This document shows, in pieces, positions 1 to 15,078 of a stretch of 64,000 bases of DNA. The stretch lies in NCBI GenBank assembly GCA_964017155.1, contig OZ024864.1:35677029-35741028 (forward strand), in the 5' to 3' direction. The notes beneath the pieces are model-generated. The model searched no databases and was not told where the DNA came from. It saw only the letters and a program-made list of their open reading frames with translations. The DNA comes from Oasisia sp. SBJ-2009 (taxonomy: Eukaryota > Annelida > Polychaeta > Sabellida > Siboglinidae). Numbering within the stretch: the stretch's first letter is position 1; each line of letters begins with the position of its first letter. Made by a program: the position numbers and the translations under genes.

Positions 1-3000
1 CTGTGTCAATGACAACGATAGTTACTTTGGCCATAGGCAATATGCACATTGCTTATAACAACTGGCATTGAAATGGTAATTAGGACATATATTTTATTTC
101 ACACATTGATAAAGCAAAAAATACATGCCCTGAAACGTTTATTTCATATTAGCAGTGATACCTATGATAAAAAGGAGAGAACATATACAATTTTGACAAC
201 TTTGACAACTTGGTGAGCCTCCTTACTCACAGGGTTCAACACAGTTGGATGAAGACTGACACAACTACTCAAGGCAAATAATGACTAGACAAAACCAGAC
301 AGAGTGTGTGTGTGCCCGCGCGTGCATGCGTGCATGTACGTATATACATGCATATGTGTGTGCACATACATGCACATGCACATTTCAATGCAACGCTTCT
401 GTACACTCAATATACAGTATATAGCCCTTTTGTAAATACATGATCAACTTGCCGAGACATACCAATACATGCGACCACAATGGAGGAATGGCTGAGTTAC
501 CTGGCCTATGCAGTTAAGAGCGTTACATCTGAGTCATGCATGCAGAGAACCTCCAACACAAAAATGTCATCAACAACGCTGAAATGACAGCAGTCTCTTC
601 ATTATATACAGTCCAGAGCATTCTACACCACTTAAAATAGTAAGTTTGACTTCAGCATTATTTCAATGTCCAGGACCAGGTTTAATAAGTAGTCTTCAAA
701 TTGCCCATGCCCAAAGCATATGTCCTGATGCAGACAGTAACTCCTGTTTTTACCAACACAGTGTCAATCCAAAATAATAAAGTTGATACATGGCATGCAT
801 TGAGTCTTTTTAGACTAAACCGTACATAGAGTCAGCATGAATGATTCTGTTTTTCTACAAAAATCAAAATAGCTGTCACGATACATGTGCCAGCCATCAT
901 AACTTTGTTTGTGTCCCCTGTGTAAAGCTATACTAGCACCATATTTCATATTTGGCATATACTTACATTTTCAAGAACTTTTTCACACATAACAGTGACC
1001 ATTTGTGGACAAAACTACATTTCTCACACACTTCTGTAGCAGCAACATCATCTGAAATGCAAAAATGGCACCTAGCATTTCTGTTGCCATGGAGCTTCCT
1101 AAACCAGTTATTAGGAATTTTGATTTTTTTTTTAAACCTTTAATTTAGGCTCTTTTGAAAGCTACATATATATCATGCAGGAGGCCAAAAAATCAATGTC
1201 ATCCCTTAATCTGGTATTTTTTTACCCACTTTACAAATGACCACCCGCGCCTTATTTTATGGGCCAATATTGTATAAATAAACAAAAACCCTCTTATGGT
1301 GCTGACCACACTGCAACTGACAGCTTGCGTATATATGCATAGAGAATATGTCTGTGACAGCCAACCATATAATCTGCAAGAAAATCATGCATAGTCTGTT
1401 GTTACCATATTGTGAAATATTTTTTTTTACAAAAACAGTTATGTCACTCCTACCCTACATAATAATGTCCATATTTCACTTTAAAATGGGGATTTCAGAA
1501 AAGTGAGGTAACACAACTTGTCAAATGTAATGCCATTACACAGCCCAATTAGTGCACATGCTCAGAACAATGGATCAATGATTGCTGTATCCTCACAGAG
1601 CTTACAGGCCAATATCACATCAAAGGCATCCCCAGTCACACTTCCTGTAAGCCTGTCATAAAACCTGATGCATCTTGGACTTTCCTTTGAGGACAGCTAG
1701 TGACAGACATGTGTCAGTGGTATAGATAGACAGATGACTTATTCCTCTTTCATGTCATGTATTCAGTCTTGACATATCTCTTTAAGCAAATAATACATAG
1801 CTTATAATGTTACCCCACCCCCCATAAAAAACTGACCATCCAGGCACTCTTGATGAGGATTTTAGACTGACAAGATGGCCTTGGCTCCTAAAAGTTGAAT
1901 TATGGTATTCAGTGACAATACTCATTGGAATTGGTCTGCATTTGGTGCAATGAAGGATGCAAAAAATAAGCATTGGGAATGCATTCTGTAGTGTGGTGGA
2001 AATAAGACTTAATGCTGGTGGTTTGAGAAAAAAGTCAACCATATCATGAACCTATGACATAACACTTTATGTATGAGAGAATAAAATATTACATTGAAAC
2101 CACACTGTGTCAATGACAACGATAGTTACTTTGGCCATAGGCAATATGCACATTGCTTATAACAACTGGCATTGAAATGGTAATTAGGACATATATTTTA
2201 TTTCACACATTGATAAAGCAGAAAATACATGCCCTGAAACGTTTATTTCATATTAGCAGTGATACCAATGATAAAAAGGAGAGAACATATACAATTTTGA
2301 CAACTTTGACAACTTGGTGAGCCTCCTTACTCACAGGGTTCAACACAGTTGGATGAAGACTGACACAACTACTCAAGGCAAATAATGACTAGACAAAACC
2401 AGACAGAGTGTGTGTGTGCCCGCGCGTGCATGCGTGCATGTACGTATATACATGCATATGTGTGTGCACATACATGCACATGCATATTTCAATGCAACGC
2501 TTCTGTACACTCAATATACAGTATATAGCCCTTTTGAAAATACATGATCAACTTGCCGAGACATACCAATACATGCGACCACAATGGAGGAATGGCTGAG
2601 TTACCTGGCCTATGCAGTTAAGAGCGTTACATCTGAGTCATGCATGCAGAGAACCTCCAACACAAAAATGCCATCAACAACGCTGAAATGACAGCAGTCT
2701 CTTCATTATATACAGTCCAGAGCATTCTACACCACTTAAAATAGTAAGTTTGACTTCAGCATTATTTCAATGTCCAGGACCAGGTTTAATAAGTAGTCTT
2801 CAAATTGCCCATGCCCAAAGCATATGTCCTGATGCAGACAGTAACTCCTGTTTTTACCAACACAGTGTCAATCCAAAATAATAAAGTTGATACATGGCAT
2901 GCATTGAGTCTTTTTAGACTAAACCGTACATAGAGTCAGCATGAATGATTCTGTTTTTCTACAAAAATCAAAATAGCTGTCACGATACATGTGCCAGCCA

Positions 3001-6000
3001 TCATAACTTTGTTTGTGTCCCCTGTGTAAAGCTATACTAGCACCATATTTCATATTTGGCATATACTTACATTTTCAAGAACTTTTTCACACATAACAGT
3101 GACCATTTGTGGACAAAACTACATTTCTCACACACTTCTGTAGCAGCAACATCATCTGAAATGCAAAAATGGCACCTAGCATTTCTGTTGCCATGGAGCT
3201 TCCTAACCCAGTTATTAGGAATTTTGATTTTTTTTTTAAAACCTTTAATTTAGGCTCTTTTGAAAGCTACATATATATCATGCAGGAGGCCAAAAAATCA
3301 ATGTCATCCCTTAATCTGGTATTTTTTTACCCACTTTACAAATGACCACCCGCGCCTTATTTTATGGGCCAATATTGTATAAATAAACAAAAACCCTCTT
3401 ATGGTGCTGACCACACTGCAACTGACAGCTTGCGTATATATGCATAGAGAATATGTCTGTGACAGCCAACCATATAATCTGCAAGAAAATCATGCATAGT
3501 CTGTTGTTACCATATTGTGAAATATTTTTTTTTACAAAAACAGTTATGTCACTCCTACCCTACATAATAATGTCCATATTTCACTTTAAAATGGGGATTT
3601 CAGAAAAGTGAGGTAACACAACTTGTCAAATGTAATGCCATTACACAGCCCAATTAGTGCACATGCTCAGAACAATGGATCAATGATTGCTGTATCCTCA
3701 CAGAGCTTACAGGCCAATATCACATCAAAGGCATCCCCAGTCACACTTCCTGTAAGCCTGTCATAAAACCTGATGCATCTTGGACTTTCCTTTGAGGACA
3801 GCTAGTTACAGACATGTGTCAGTGGTATAGATAGACAGACGACTTATTCCTCTTTCATGTCATGTATTCAGTCTTGACATATCTCTTTAAGCAAATAATA
3901 CATAGCTTATAATGTTACCCCACCCCCCATAAAAAACTGACCATCCAGGCACTCTTGATGAGGATTTTAGACTGACAAGATGGCCTTGGCTCCTAAAAGT
4001 TGAATTATGGTATTCAGTGACAATACTCATTGGAATTGGTCTGCATTTGGTGCAATGAAGGATGCAAAAAATAAGCATTGGGAATGCATTCTGTAGTGTG
4101 GTGGAAATAAGACTTAATGCTGGTGGTTTGAGAAAAAAGTCAACCATATCATGAACCTATGACATAACACTTTATGTATGAGAGAATAAAATATTACATT
4201 GAAACCACACTGTGTCAATGACAACGATAGTTACTTTGGCCATAGGCAATATGCACATTGCTTATAACAACTGGCATTGAAATGGTAATTAGGACATATA
4301 TTTTATTTCACACATTGATAAAGCAGAAAATACATGCCCTGAAACGTTTATTTCATATTAGCAGTGATACCTATGATAAAAAGGAGAGAACATATACAAT
4401 TTTGACAACTTTGACAACTTGGTGAGCCTCCTTACTCACAGGGTTCAACACAGTTGGATGAAGACTGACACAACTACTCAAGGCAAATAATGACTAGACA
4501 AAACCAGACAGAGTGTGTGTGTGCCCGCGCGTGCATGCGTGCATGTACGTATATACATGCATATGTGTGTGCACATACATGCACATGCACATTTCAATGC
4601 AACGCTTCTGTACACTCAATATACAGTATATAGCCCTTTTGAAAATACATGATCAACTTGCCGAGACATACCAATACATGCGACCACAATGGAGGAATGG
4701 CTGAGTTACCTGGCCTATGCAGTTAAGAGCGTTACATCTGAGTCATGCATGCAGAGAACCTCCAACACAAAAATGTCATCAACAACGCTGAAATGACAGC
4801 AGTCTCTTCATTATATACAGTCCAGAGCATTCTACACCACTTAAAATAGTAAGTTTGACTTCAGCATTATTTCAATGTCCAGGACCAGGTTTAATAAGTA
4901 GTCTTCAAATTGCCCATGCCCAAAGCATATGTCCTGATGCAGACAGTAACTCCTGTTTTTACCAACACAGTGTCAATCCAAAATAATAAAGTTGATACAT
5001 GGCATGCATTGAGTCTTTTTAGACTAAACCGTACATAGAGTCAGCATGAATGATTCTGTTTTTCTACAAAAATCAAAATAGCTGTCACGATACATGTGCC
5101 AGCCATCATAACTTTGTTTGTGTCCCCTGTGTAAAGCTATACTAGCACCATATTTCATATTTGGCATATACTTACATTTTCAAGAACTTTTTCACACATA
5201 ACAGTGACCATTTGTGGACAAAACTACATTTCTCACACACCTCTGTAGCAGCAACATCATCTGAAATGCAAAAATGGCACCTAGCATTTCTGTTGCCATG
5301 GAGCTTCCTAACCCAGTTATTAGGAATTTTGATTTTTTTTTTAAAACCTTTAATTTAGGCTCTTTTGAAAGCTACATATATATCATGCAGGAGGCCAAAA
5401 AATCAATGTCATCCCTTAATCTGGTATTTTTTTACCCACTTTACAAATGACCACCCGCGCCTTATTTTATGGGCCAATATTGTATAAATAAACAAAAACC
5501 CTCTTATGGTGCTGACCACACTGCAACTGACAGCTTGCGTATATATGCATAGAGAATATGTCTGTGACAGCCAACCATATAATCTGCAAGAAAATCATGC
5601 ATAGTCTGTTGTTACCATATTGTGAAATATTTTTTTTTACAAAAACAGTTATGTCACTCCTACCCTACATAATAATGTCCATATTTCACTTTAAAATGGG
5701 GATTTCAGAAAAGTGAGGTAACACAACTTGTCAAATGTAATGCCATTACACAGCCCAATTAGTGCACATGCTCAGAACAATGGATCAATGATTGCTGTAT
5801 CCTCACAGAGCTTACAGGCCAATATCACATCAAAGGCATCCCCAGTCACACTTCCTGTAAGCCTGTCATAAAACCTGATGCATCTTGGACTTTCCTTTGA
5901 GGACAGCTAGTGACAGACATGTGTCAGTGGTATAGATAGACAGACGACTTATTCCTCTTTCATGTCATGTATTCAGTCTTGACATATCTCTTTAAGCAAA

Positions 6001-9000
6001 TAATACATAGCTTATAATGTTACCCCACCCCCCATAAAAAACTGACCATCCAGGCACTCTTGATGAGGATTTTAGACTGACAAGATGGCCTTGGCTCCTA
6101 AAAGTTGAATTATGGTATTCAGTGACAATACTCATTGGAATTGGTCTGCATTTGGTGCAATGAAGGATGCAAAAAATAAGCATTGGGAATGCATTCTGTA
6201 GTGTGGTGGAAATAAGACTTAATGCTGGTGGTTTGAGAAAAAAGTCAACCATATCATGAACCTATGACATAACACTTTATGTATGAGAGAATAAAATATT
6301 ACATTGAAACCACACTGTGTCAATGACAACGATAGTTACTTTGGCCATAGGCAATATGCACATTGCTTATAACAACTGGCATTGAAATGGTAATTAGGAC
6401 ATATATTTTATTTCACACATTGATAAAGCAGAAAATACATGCCCTGAAACGTTTATTTCATATTAGCAGTGATACCTATGATAAAAAGGAGAGAACATAT
6501 ACAATTTTGACAACTTTGACAACTTGGTGAGCCTCCTTACTCACAGGGTTCAACACAGTTGGATGAAGACTGACACAACTACTCAAGGCAAATAATGACT
6601 AGACAAAACCAGACAGAGTGTGTGTGTGCCCGCGCGTGCATGCGTGCATGTACGTATATACATGCATATGTGTGTGCACATACATGCACATGCACATTTC
6701 AATGCAACGCTTCTGTACACTCAATATACAGTATATAGCCCTTTTGAAAATACATGATCAACTTGCCGAGACATACCAATACATGCGACCACAATGGAGG
6801 AATGGCTGAGTTACCTGGCCTATGCAGTTAAGAGCGTTACATCTGAGTCATGCATGCAGAGAACCTCCAACACAAAAATGTCATCAACAACGCTGAAATG
6901 ACAGCAGTCTCTTCATTATATACAGTCCAGAGCATTCTACACCACTTAAAATAGTAAGTTTGACTTCAGCATTATTTCAATGTCCAGGACCAGGTTTAAT
7001 AAGTAGTCTTCAAATTGCCCATGCCCAAAGCATATGTCCTGATGCAGACAGTAACTCCTGTTTTTACCAACACAGTGTCAATCCAAAATAATAAAGTTGA
7101 TACATGGCATGCATTGAGTCTTTTTAGACTAAACCGTACATAGAGTCAGCATGAATGATTCTGTTTTTCTACAAAAATCAAAATAGCTGTCACGATACAT
7201 GTGCCAGCCATCATAACTTTGTTTGTGTCCCCTGTGTAAAGCTATACTAGCACCATATTTCATATTTGGCATATACTTACATTTTCAAGAACTTTTTCAC
7301 ACATAACAGTGACCATTTGTGGACAAAACTACATTTCTCACACACCTCTGTAGCAGCAACATCATCTGAAATGCAAAAATGGCACCTAGCATTTCTGTTG
7401 CCATGGAGCTTCCTAACCCAGTTATTAGGAATTTTGATTTTTTTTTTAAAACCTTTAATTTAGGCTCTTTTGAAAGCTACATATATATCATGCAGGAGGC
7501 CAAAAAATCAATGTCATCCCTTAATCTGGTATTTTTTTACCCACTTTACAAATGACCACCCGCGCCTTATTTTATGGGCCAATATTGTATAAATAAACAA
7601 AAACCCTCTTATGGTGCTGACCACACTGCAACTGACAGCTTGCGTATATATGCATAGAGAATATGTCTGTGACAGCCAACCATATAATCTGCAAGAAAAT
7701 CATGCATAGTCTGTTGTTACCATATTGTGAAATATTTTTTTTTACAAAAACAGTTATGTCACTCCTACCCTACATAATAATGTCCATATTTCACTTTAAA
7801 ATGGGGATTTCAGAAAAGTGAGGTAACACAACTTGTCAAATGTAATGCCATTACACAGCCCAATTAGTGCACATGCTCAGAACAATGGATCAATGATTGC
7901 TGTATCCTCACAGAGCTTACAGGCCAATATCACATCAAAGGCATCCCCAGTCACACTTCCTGTAAGCCTGTCATAAAACCTGATGCATCTTGGACTTTCC
8001 TTTGAGGACAGCTAGTGACAGACATGTGTCAGTGGTATAGATAGACAGACGACTTATTCCTCTTTCATGTCATGTATTCAGTCTTGACATATCTCTTTAA
8101 GCAAATAATACATAGCTTATAATGTTACCCCACCCCCCATAAAAAACTGACCATCCAGGCACTCTTGATGAGGATTTTAGACTGACAAGATGGCCTTGGC
8201 TCCTAAAAGTTGAATTATGGTATTCAGTGACAATACTCATTGGAATTGGTCTGCATTTGGTGCAATGAAGGATGCAAAAAATAAGCATTGGGAATGCATT
8301 CTGTAGTGTGGTGGAAATAAGACTTAATGCTGGTGGTTTGAGAAAAAAGTCAACCATATCATGAACCTATGACATAACACTTTATGTATGAGAGAATAAA
8401 ATATTACATTGAAACCACACTGTGTCAATGACAACGATAGTTACTTTGGCCATAGGCAATATGCACATTGCTTATAACAACTGGCATTGAAATGGTAATT
8501 AGGACATATATTTTATTTCACACATTGATAAAGCAGAAAATACATGCCCTGAAACGTTTATTTCATATTAGCAGTGATACCTATGATAAAAAGGAGAGAA
8601 CATATACAATTTTGACAACTTTGACAACTTGGTGAGCCTCCTTACTCACAGGGTTCAACACAGTTGGATGAAGACTGACACAACTACTCAAGGCAAATAA
8701 TGACTAGACAAAACCAGACAGAGTGTGTGTGTGCCCGCGCGTGCATGCGTGCATGTACGTATATACATGCATATGTGTGTGCACATACATGCACATGCAC
8801 ATTTCAATGCAACGCTTCTGTACACTCAATATACAGTATATAGCCCTTTTGAAAATACATGATCAACTTGCCGAGACATACCAATACATGCGACCACAAT
8901 GGAGGAATGGCTGAGTTACCTGGCCTATGCAGTTAAGAGCGTTACATCTGAGTCATGCATGCAGAGAACCTCCAACACAAAAATGTCATCAACAACGCTG

Positions 9001-12000
9001 AAATGACAGCAGTCTCTTCATTATATACAGTCCAGAGCATTCTACACCACTTAAAATAGTAAGTTTGACTTCAGCATTATTTCAATGTCCAGGACCAGGT
9101 TTAATAAGTAGTCTTCAAATTGCCCATGCCCAAAGCATATGTCCTGATGCAGACAGTAACTCCTGTTTTTACCAACACAGTGTCAATCCAAAATAATAAA
9201 GTTGATACATGGCATGCATTGAGTCTTTTTAGACTAAACCGTACATAGAGTCAGCATGAATGATTCTGTTTTTTTACAAAAATCAAAATAGCTGTCACGA
9301 TACATGTGCCAGCCATCATAACTTTGTTTGTGTCCCCTGTGTAAAGCTATACTAGCACCATATTTCATATTTGGCATATACTTACATTTTCAAGAACTTT
9401 TTCACACATAACAGTGACCATTTGTGGACAAAACTACATTTCTCACACACTTCTGTAGCAGCAACATCATCTGAAATGCAAAAATGGCACCTAGCATTTC
9501 TGTTGCCATGGAGCTTCCTAACCCAGTTATTAGGAATTTTGATTTTTTTTTAAAACCTTTAATTTAGGCTCTTTTGAAAGCTACATATATATCATGCAGG
9601 AGGCCAAAAAATCAATGTCATCCCTTAATCTGGTATTTTTTTACCCACTTTACAAATGACCACCCGCGCCTTATTTTATGGGCCAATATTGTATAAATAA
9701 ACAAAAACCCTCTTATGGTGCTGACCACACTGCAACTGACAGCTTGCGTGTATATATGCATAGAGAATATGTCTGTGACAGCCAACCATATAATCTGCAA
9801 GAAAATCATGCATAGTCTGTTGTTACCATATTGTGAAATATTTTTTTTTACAAAAACAGTTATGTCACTCCTACCCTACATAATAATGTCCATATTTCAC
9901 TTTAAAATGGGGATTTCAGAAAAGTGAGGTAACACAACTTGTCAAATGTAATGCCATTACACAGCCCAATTAGTGCACATGCTCAGAACAATGGATCAAT
10001 GATTGCTGTATCCTCACAGAGCTTACAGGCCAATATCACATCAAAGGCATCCCCAGTCACACTTCCTGTAAGCCTGTCATAAAACCTGATGCATCTTGGA
10101 CTTTCCTTTGAGGACAGCTAGTGACAGACATGTGTCAGTGGTATAGATAGACAGATGACTTATTCCTCTTTCATGTCATGTATTCAGTCTTGACATATCT
10201 CTTTAAGCAAATAATACATAGCTTATAATGTTACCCCACCCCCCATAAAAAACTGACCATCCAGGCACTCTTGATGAGGATTTTAGACTGACAAGATGGC
10301 CTTGGCTCCTAAAAGTTGAATTATGGTATTCAGTGACAATACTCATTGGAATTGGTCTGCATTTGGTGCAATGAAGGATGCAAAAAATAAGCATTGGGAA
10401 TGCATTCTGTAGTGTGGTGGAAATAAGACTTAATGCTGGTGGTTTGAGAAAAAAGTCAACCATATCATGAACCTATGACATAACACTTTATGTATGAGAG
10501 AATAAAATATTACATTGAAACCACACTGTGTCAATGACAACGATAGTTACTTTGGCCATAGGCAATATGCACATTGCTTATAACAACTGGCATTGAAATG
10601 GTAATTAGGACATATATTTTATTTCACACATTGATAAAGCAGAAAATACATGCCCTGAAACGTTTATTTCATATTAGCAGTGATACCAATGATAAAAAGG
10701 AGAGAACATATACAATTTTGACAACTTTGACAACTTGGTGAGCCTCCTTACTCACAGGGTTCAACACAGTTGGATGAAGACTGACACAACTACTCAAGGC
10801 AAATAATGACTAGACAAAACCAGACAGAGTGTGTGTGTGCCCGCGCGTGCATGCGTGCATGTACGTATATACATGCATATGTGTGTGCACATACATGCAC
10901 ATGCACATGCACATTTCAATGCAACGCTTCTGTACACTCAATATACAGTATATAGCCCTTTTGAAAATACATGATCAACTTGCCGAGACATACCAATACA
11001 TGCGACCACAATGGAGGAATGGCTGAGTTACCTGGCCTATGCAGTTAAGAGCGTTACATCTGAGTCATGCATGCAGAGAACCTCCAACACAAAAATGTCA
11101 TCAACAACGCTGAAATGACAGCAGTCTCTTCATTATATACAGTCCAGAGCATTCTACACCACTTAAAATAGTAAGTTTGACTTCAGCATTATTTCAATGT
11201 CCAGGACCAGGTTTAATAAGTAGTCTTCAAATTGCCCATGCCCAAAGCATATGTCCTGATGCAGACAGTAACTCCTGTTTTTACCAACACAGTGTCAATC
11301 CAAAATAATAAAGTTGATACATGGCATGCATTGAGTCTTTTTAGACTAAACCGTACATAGAGTCAGCATGAATGATTCTGTTTTTCTACAAAAATCAAAA
11401 TAGCTGTCACGATACATGTGCCAGCCATCATAACTTTGTTTGTGTCCCCTGTGTAAAGCTATACTAGCACCATATTTCATATTTGGCATATACTTACATT
11501 TTCAAGAACTTTTTCACACATAACAGTGACCATTTGTGGACAAAACTACATTTCTCACACACTTCTGTAGCAGCAACATCATCTGAAATGCAAAAATGGC
11601 ACCTAGCATTTCTGTTGCCATGGAGCTTCCTAACCCAGTTATTAGGAATTTTGATTTTTTTTTAAAACCTTTAATTTAGGCTCTTTTGAAAGCTACATAT
11701 ATATCATGCAGGAGGCCAAAAAATCAATGTCATCCCTTAATCTGGTATTTTTTTACCCACTTTACAAATGACCACCCGCGCCTTATTTTATGGGCCAATA
11801 TTGTATAAATAAACAAAAACCCTCTTATGGTGCTGACCACACTGCAACTGACAGCTTGCGTATATATGCATAGAGAATATGTCTGTGACAGCCAACCATA
11901 TAATCTGCAAGAAAATCATGCATAGTCTGTTGTTACCATATTGTGAAATATTTTTTTTTACAAAAACAGTTATGTCACTCCTACCCTACATAATAATGTC

Positions 12001-13750
12001 CATATTTCACTTTAAAATGGGGATTTCAGAAAAGTGAGGTAACACAACTTGTCAAATGTAATGCCATTACACAGCCCAATTAGTGCACATGCTCAGAACA
12101 ATGGATCAATGATTGCTGTATCCTCACAGAGCTTACAGGCCAATATCACATCAAAGGCATCCCCAGTCACACTTCCTGTAAGCCTGTCATAAAACCTGAT
12201 GCATCTTGGACTTTCCTTTGAGGACAGCTAGTTACAGACATGTGTCAGTGGTATAGATAGACAGACGACTTATTCCTCTTTCATGTCATGTATTCAGTCT
12301 TGACATATCTCTTTAAGCAAATAATACATAGCTTATAATGTTACCCCACCCCCCATAAAAAACTGACCATCCAGGCACTCTTGATGAGGATTTTAGACTG
12401 ACAAGATGGCCTTGGCTCCTAAAAGTTGAATTATGGTATTCAGTGACAATACTCATTGGAATTGGTCTGCATTTGGTGCAATGAAGGATGCAAAAAATAA
12501 GCATTGGGAATGCATTCTGTAGTGTGGTGGAAATAAGACTTAATGCTGGTGGTTTGAGAAAAAAGTCAACCATATCATGAACCTATGACATAACACTTTA
12601 TGTATGAGAGAATAAAATATTACATTGAAACCACACTGTGTCAATGACAACGATAGTTACTTTGGCCATAGGCAATATGCACATTGCTTATAACAACTGG
12701 CATTGAAATGGTAATTAGGACATATATTTTATTTCACACATTGATAAAGCAAAAAATACATGCCCTGAAACGTTTATTTCATATTAGCAGTGATACCTAT
12801 GATAAAAAGGAGAGAACATATACAATTTTGACAACTTTGACAACTTGGTGAGCCTCCTTACTCACAGGGTTCAACACAGTTGGATGAAGACTGACACAAC
12901 TACTCAAGGCAAATAATGACTAGACAAAACCAGACAGAGTGTGTGTGTGCCCGCGCGTGCATGCGTGCATGTACGTATATACATGCATATGTGTGTGCAC
13001 ATACATGCACATGCACATTTCAATGCAACGCTTCTGTACACTCAATATACAGTATATAGCCCTTTTGTAAATACATGATCAACTTGCCGAGACATACCAA
13101 TACATGCGACCACAATGGAGGAATGGCTGAGTTACCTGGCCTATGCAGTTAAGAGCGTTACATCTGAGTCATGCATGCAGAGAACCTCCAACACAAAAAT
13201 GTCATCAACAACGCTGAAATGACAGCAGTCTCTTCATTATATACAGTCCAGAGCATTCTACACCACTTAAAATAGTAAGTTTGACTTCAGCATTATTTCA
13301 ATGTCCAGGACCAGGTTTAATAAGTAGTCTTCAAATTGCCCATGCCCAAAGCATATGTCCTGATGCAGACAGTAACTCCTGTTTTTACCAACACAGTGTC
13401 AATCCAAAATAATAAAGTTGATACATGGCATGCATTGAGTCTTTTTAGACTAAACCGTACATAGAGTCAGCATGAATGATTCTGTTTTTCTACAAAAATC
13501 AAAATAGCTGTCACGATACATGTGCCAGCCATCATAACTTTGTTTGTGTCCCCTGTGTAAAGCTATACTAGCACCATATTTCATATTTGGCATATACTTA
13601 CATTTTCAAGAACTTTTTCACACATAACAGTGACCATTTGTGGACAAAACTACATTTCTCACACACCTCTGTAGCAGCAACATCATCTGAAATGCAAAAA
13701 TGGCACCTAGCATTTCTGTTGCCATGGAGCTTCCTAACCCAGTTATTAGG
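1..13750. repeat. Macrosatellite array, ~2.1 kb unit, six full copies plus a partial one
   Basis: The same ~2105-bp sequence repeats head to tail. Units begin with CTGTGTCAATGACAACG at 1, 2105, 4210, 6315, 8420, 10526 and 12636, giving lengths of 2104, 2105, 2105, 2105, 2106 and 2110. The last unit stops abruptly after 13750 (1115 bp, about half a unit). Copies differ only by scattered substitutions and small indels, such as a 6-bp ACATGC expansion near 10905, a 2-bp GT insertion near 9749 and poly-T length changes, so identity looks above 99%. The array is open at the left window edge. Short open frames recur in every unit, including an 86-codon minus-strand frame (e.g. 3887-4147), but they resemble no family I recognise and are preserved because the copies are nearly identical. 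Each unit has a purine/pyrimidine-alternating stretch (e.g. 2408-2490). No transposase, RNA gene or rDNA is visible. Confidence 0.97.
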
Positions 13751-14223
13751 GCACAGAGCACAGTTGATTTTCCCATTGGCGGCCATGTTAACGTTTTGTC
13801 AGATTATAAGGAAACTGGACCTGAGAAAAAATCTAAATTTTAACACAATCACTGCAGTCATGTCACTGATATACTGATCAAATTTCGTCAAAAAAGCATA
13901 TCTCAGGCTCTTTTAAAATGCATGCATGTGTTCTGCCCCTCAAAATTGACCAAACTTAGCACGCTTTTCTGCATTCGCAGGGTCATGTAAGAAAAAATGG
14001 CTAAAAATCACTACGCCAACTACACTCTGCCTAACATGCGTCATTGCACTGCAGATATATCATAGCACTGAACCTACTAGTATGCCTGTCCTACTGTACT
14101 CATTTCACATAAAAAGAATTTTTCAAAATCTCAAATAACACCATTTAAGGTACTACATTCGTATGGGTTACATCAGGAAGTCTAACTGTGCTCTGACCCC
14201 TTGAGCGTGACAGCACCGCATAT
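13751..14223. other. Unique sequence right of the macrosatellite
   Basis: The macrosatellite ends inside a unit and unrelated AT-rich sequence follows. I see no gene, RNA gene or clear repeat here. A short frame runs across the junction (13587-13877), but it is only the satellite frame extended by chance. Confidence 0.5.
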
Positions 14224-14346
14224 GGTAGCCTCGGTTACCCAGGCTCCATGAGGTGGCAACACTTTTAAGCCCCTCACCACTGATCTAAAAATAAACTGGA
14301 TTGCGGATCAAACATCTCCGAGTGAAGCCACCGGATCTAGAAGCGT

Positions 14347-14381
14347 CGCCATTGAACCACTCCCAAAACAAAGGCACATGT
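14347..14381 (+). repeat. Left arm of a 35-bp inverted repeat
   Basis: The sequence CGCCATTGAACCACTCCC and what follows is the reverse complement of 16844-16878, with about four mismatches in 35. It is an internal or nested terminal repeat of the 14225-17012 element. Confidence 0.7.
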
Positions 14382-14632
14382 GATCCACTCCTTCAGTGAG
14401 CTTGCTGCGGCAGGCCCAATTTGTGGGTGAAAAAATAAAATTTGGCTAACATTTTACCCAAACTTTAGCCCAATATTGGCACTACGTTGACTTAGGGTTG
14501 TTGGCCCAATGTTGGTCCAACGTTGGTTGATATTTGTATAAAAATGGAATTGCATAATTATGTGTATCAGGTCAGTAATTGAACCATCATTGTACCATCA
14601 TTAGAATATTAAACTCAATTAATTTGTATATG

Positions 14633-14641
14633 TGTATACAT

Positions 14642-14712
<71 letters not shown>

Positions 14713-15046
14713 GTGTTTATGTGGTGTGTTTATGTATGTATGTGGTATGTGTATGTTGGTCGTATATGTGTGTAAGTGTGTGTATTCCTGTGTGTGCATC
14801 TGTGTGTGTATATGTATGCACACCCATGTGTGTGCATATGTATGTGTACGTGTATGAGTGTGTGTAGGCATGCATGTTTGTGCATAAGTGTACTTGTGTG
14901 CATGTGTATATGTGGTGTGTGTGGTGTTTATATGTTCTCTATGTGTGTGTATGTTGGTGTGTGTTGGTTGTCTATATGTGTATACCTGCGAATCGATCCG
15001 TGTGTGCATGCATATGCACACATACATGTTTGTGCATATATATATG

Positions 15047-15078
<32 letters not shown>

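Noticed and set aside
1782..2042. 86-codon minus-strand frame repeated in every macrosatellite unit, as a possible gene family
   Set aside because: Identical between copies only because the whole unit is homogenised. No domain and no excess of silent changes can be judged.
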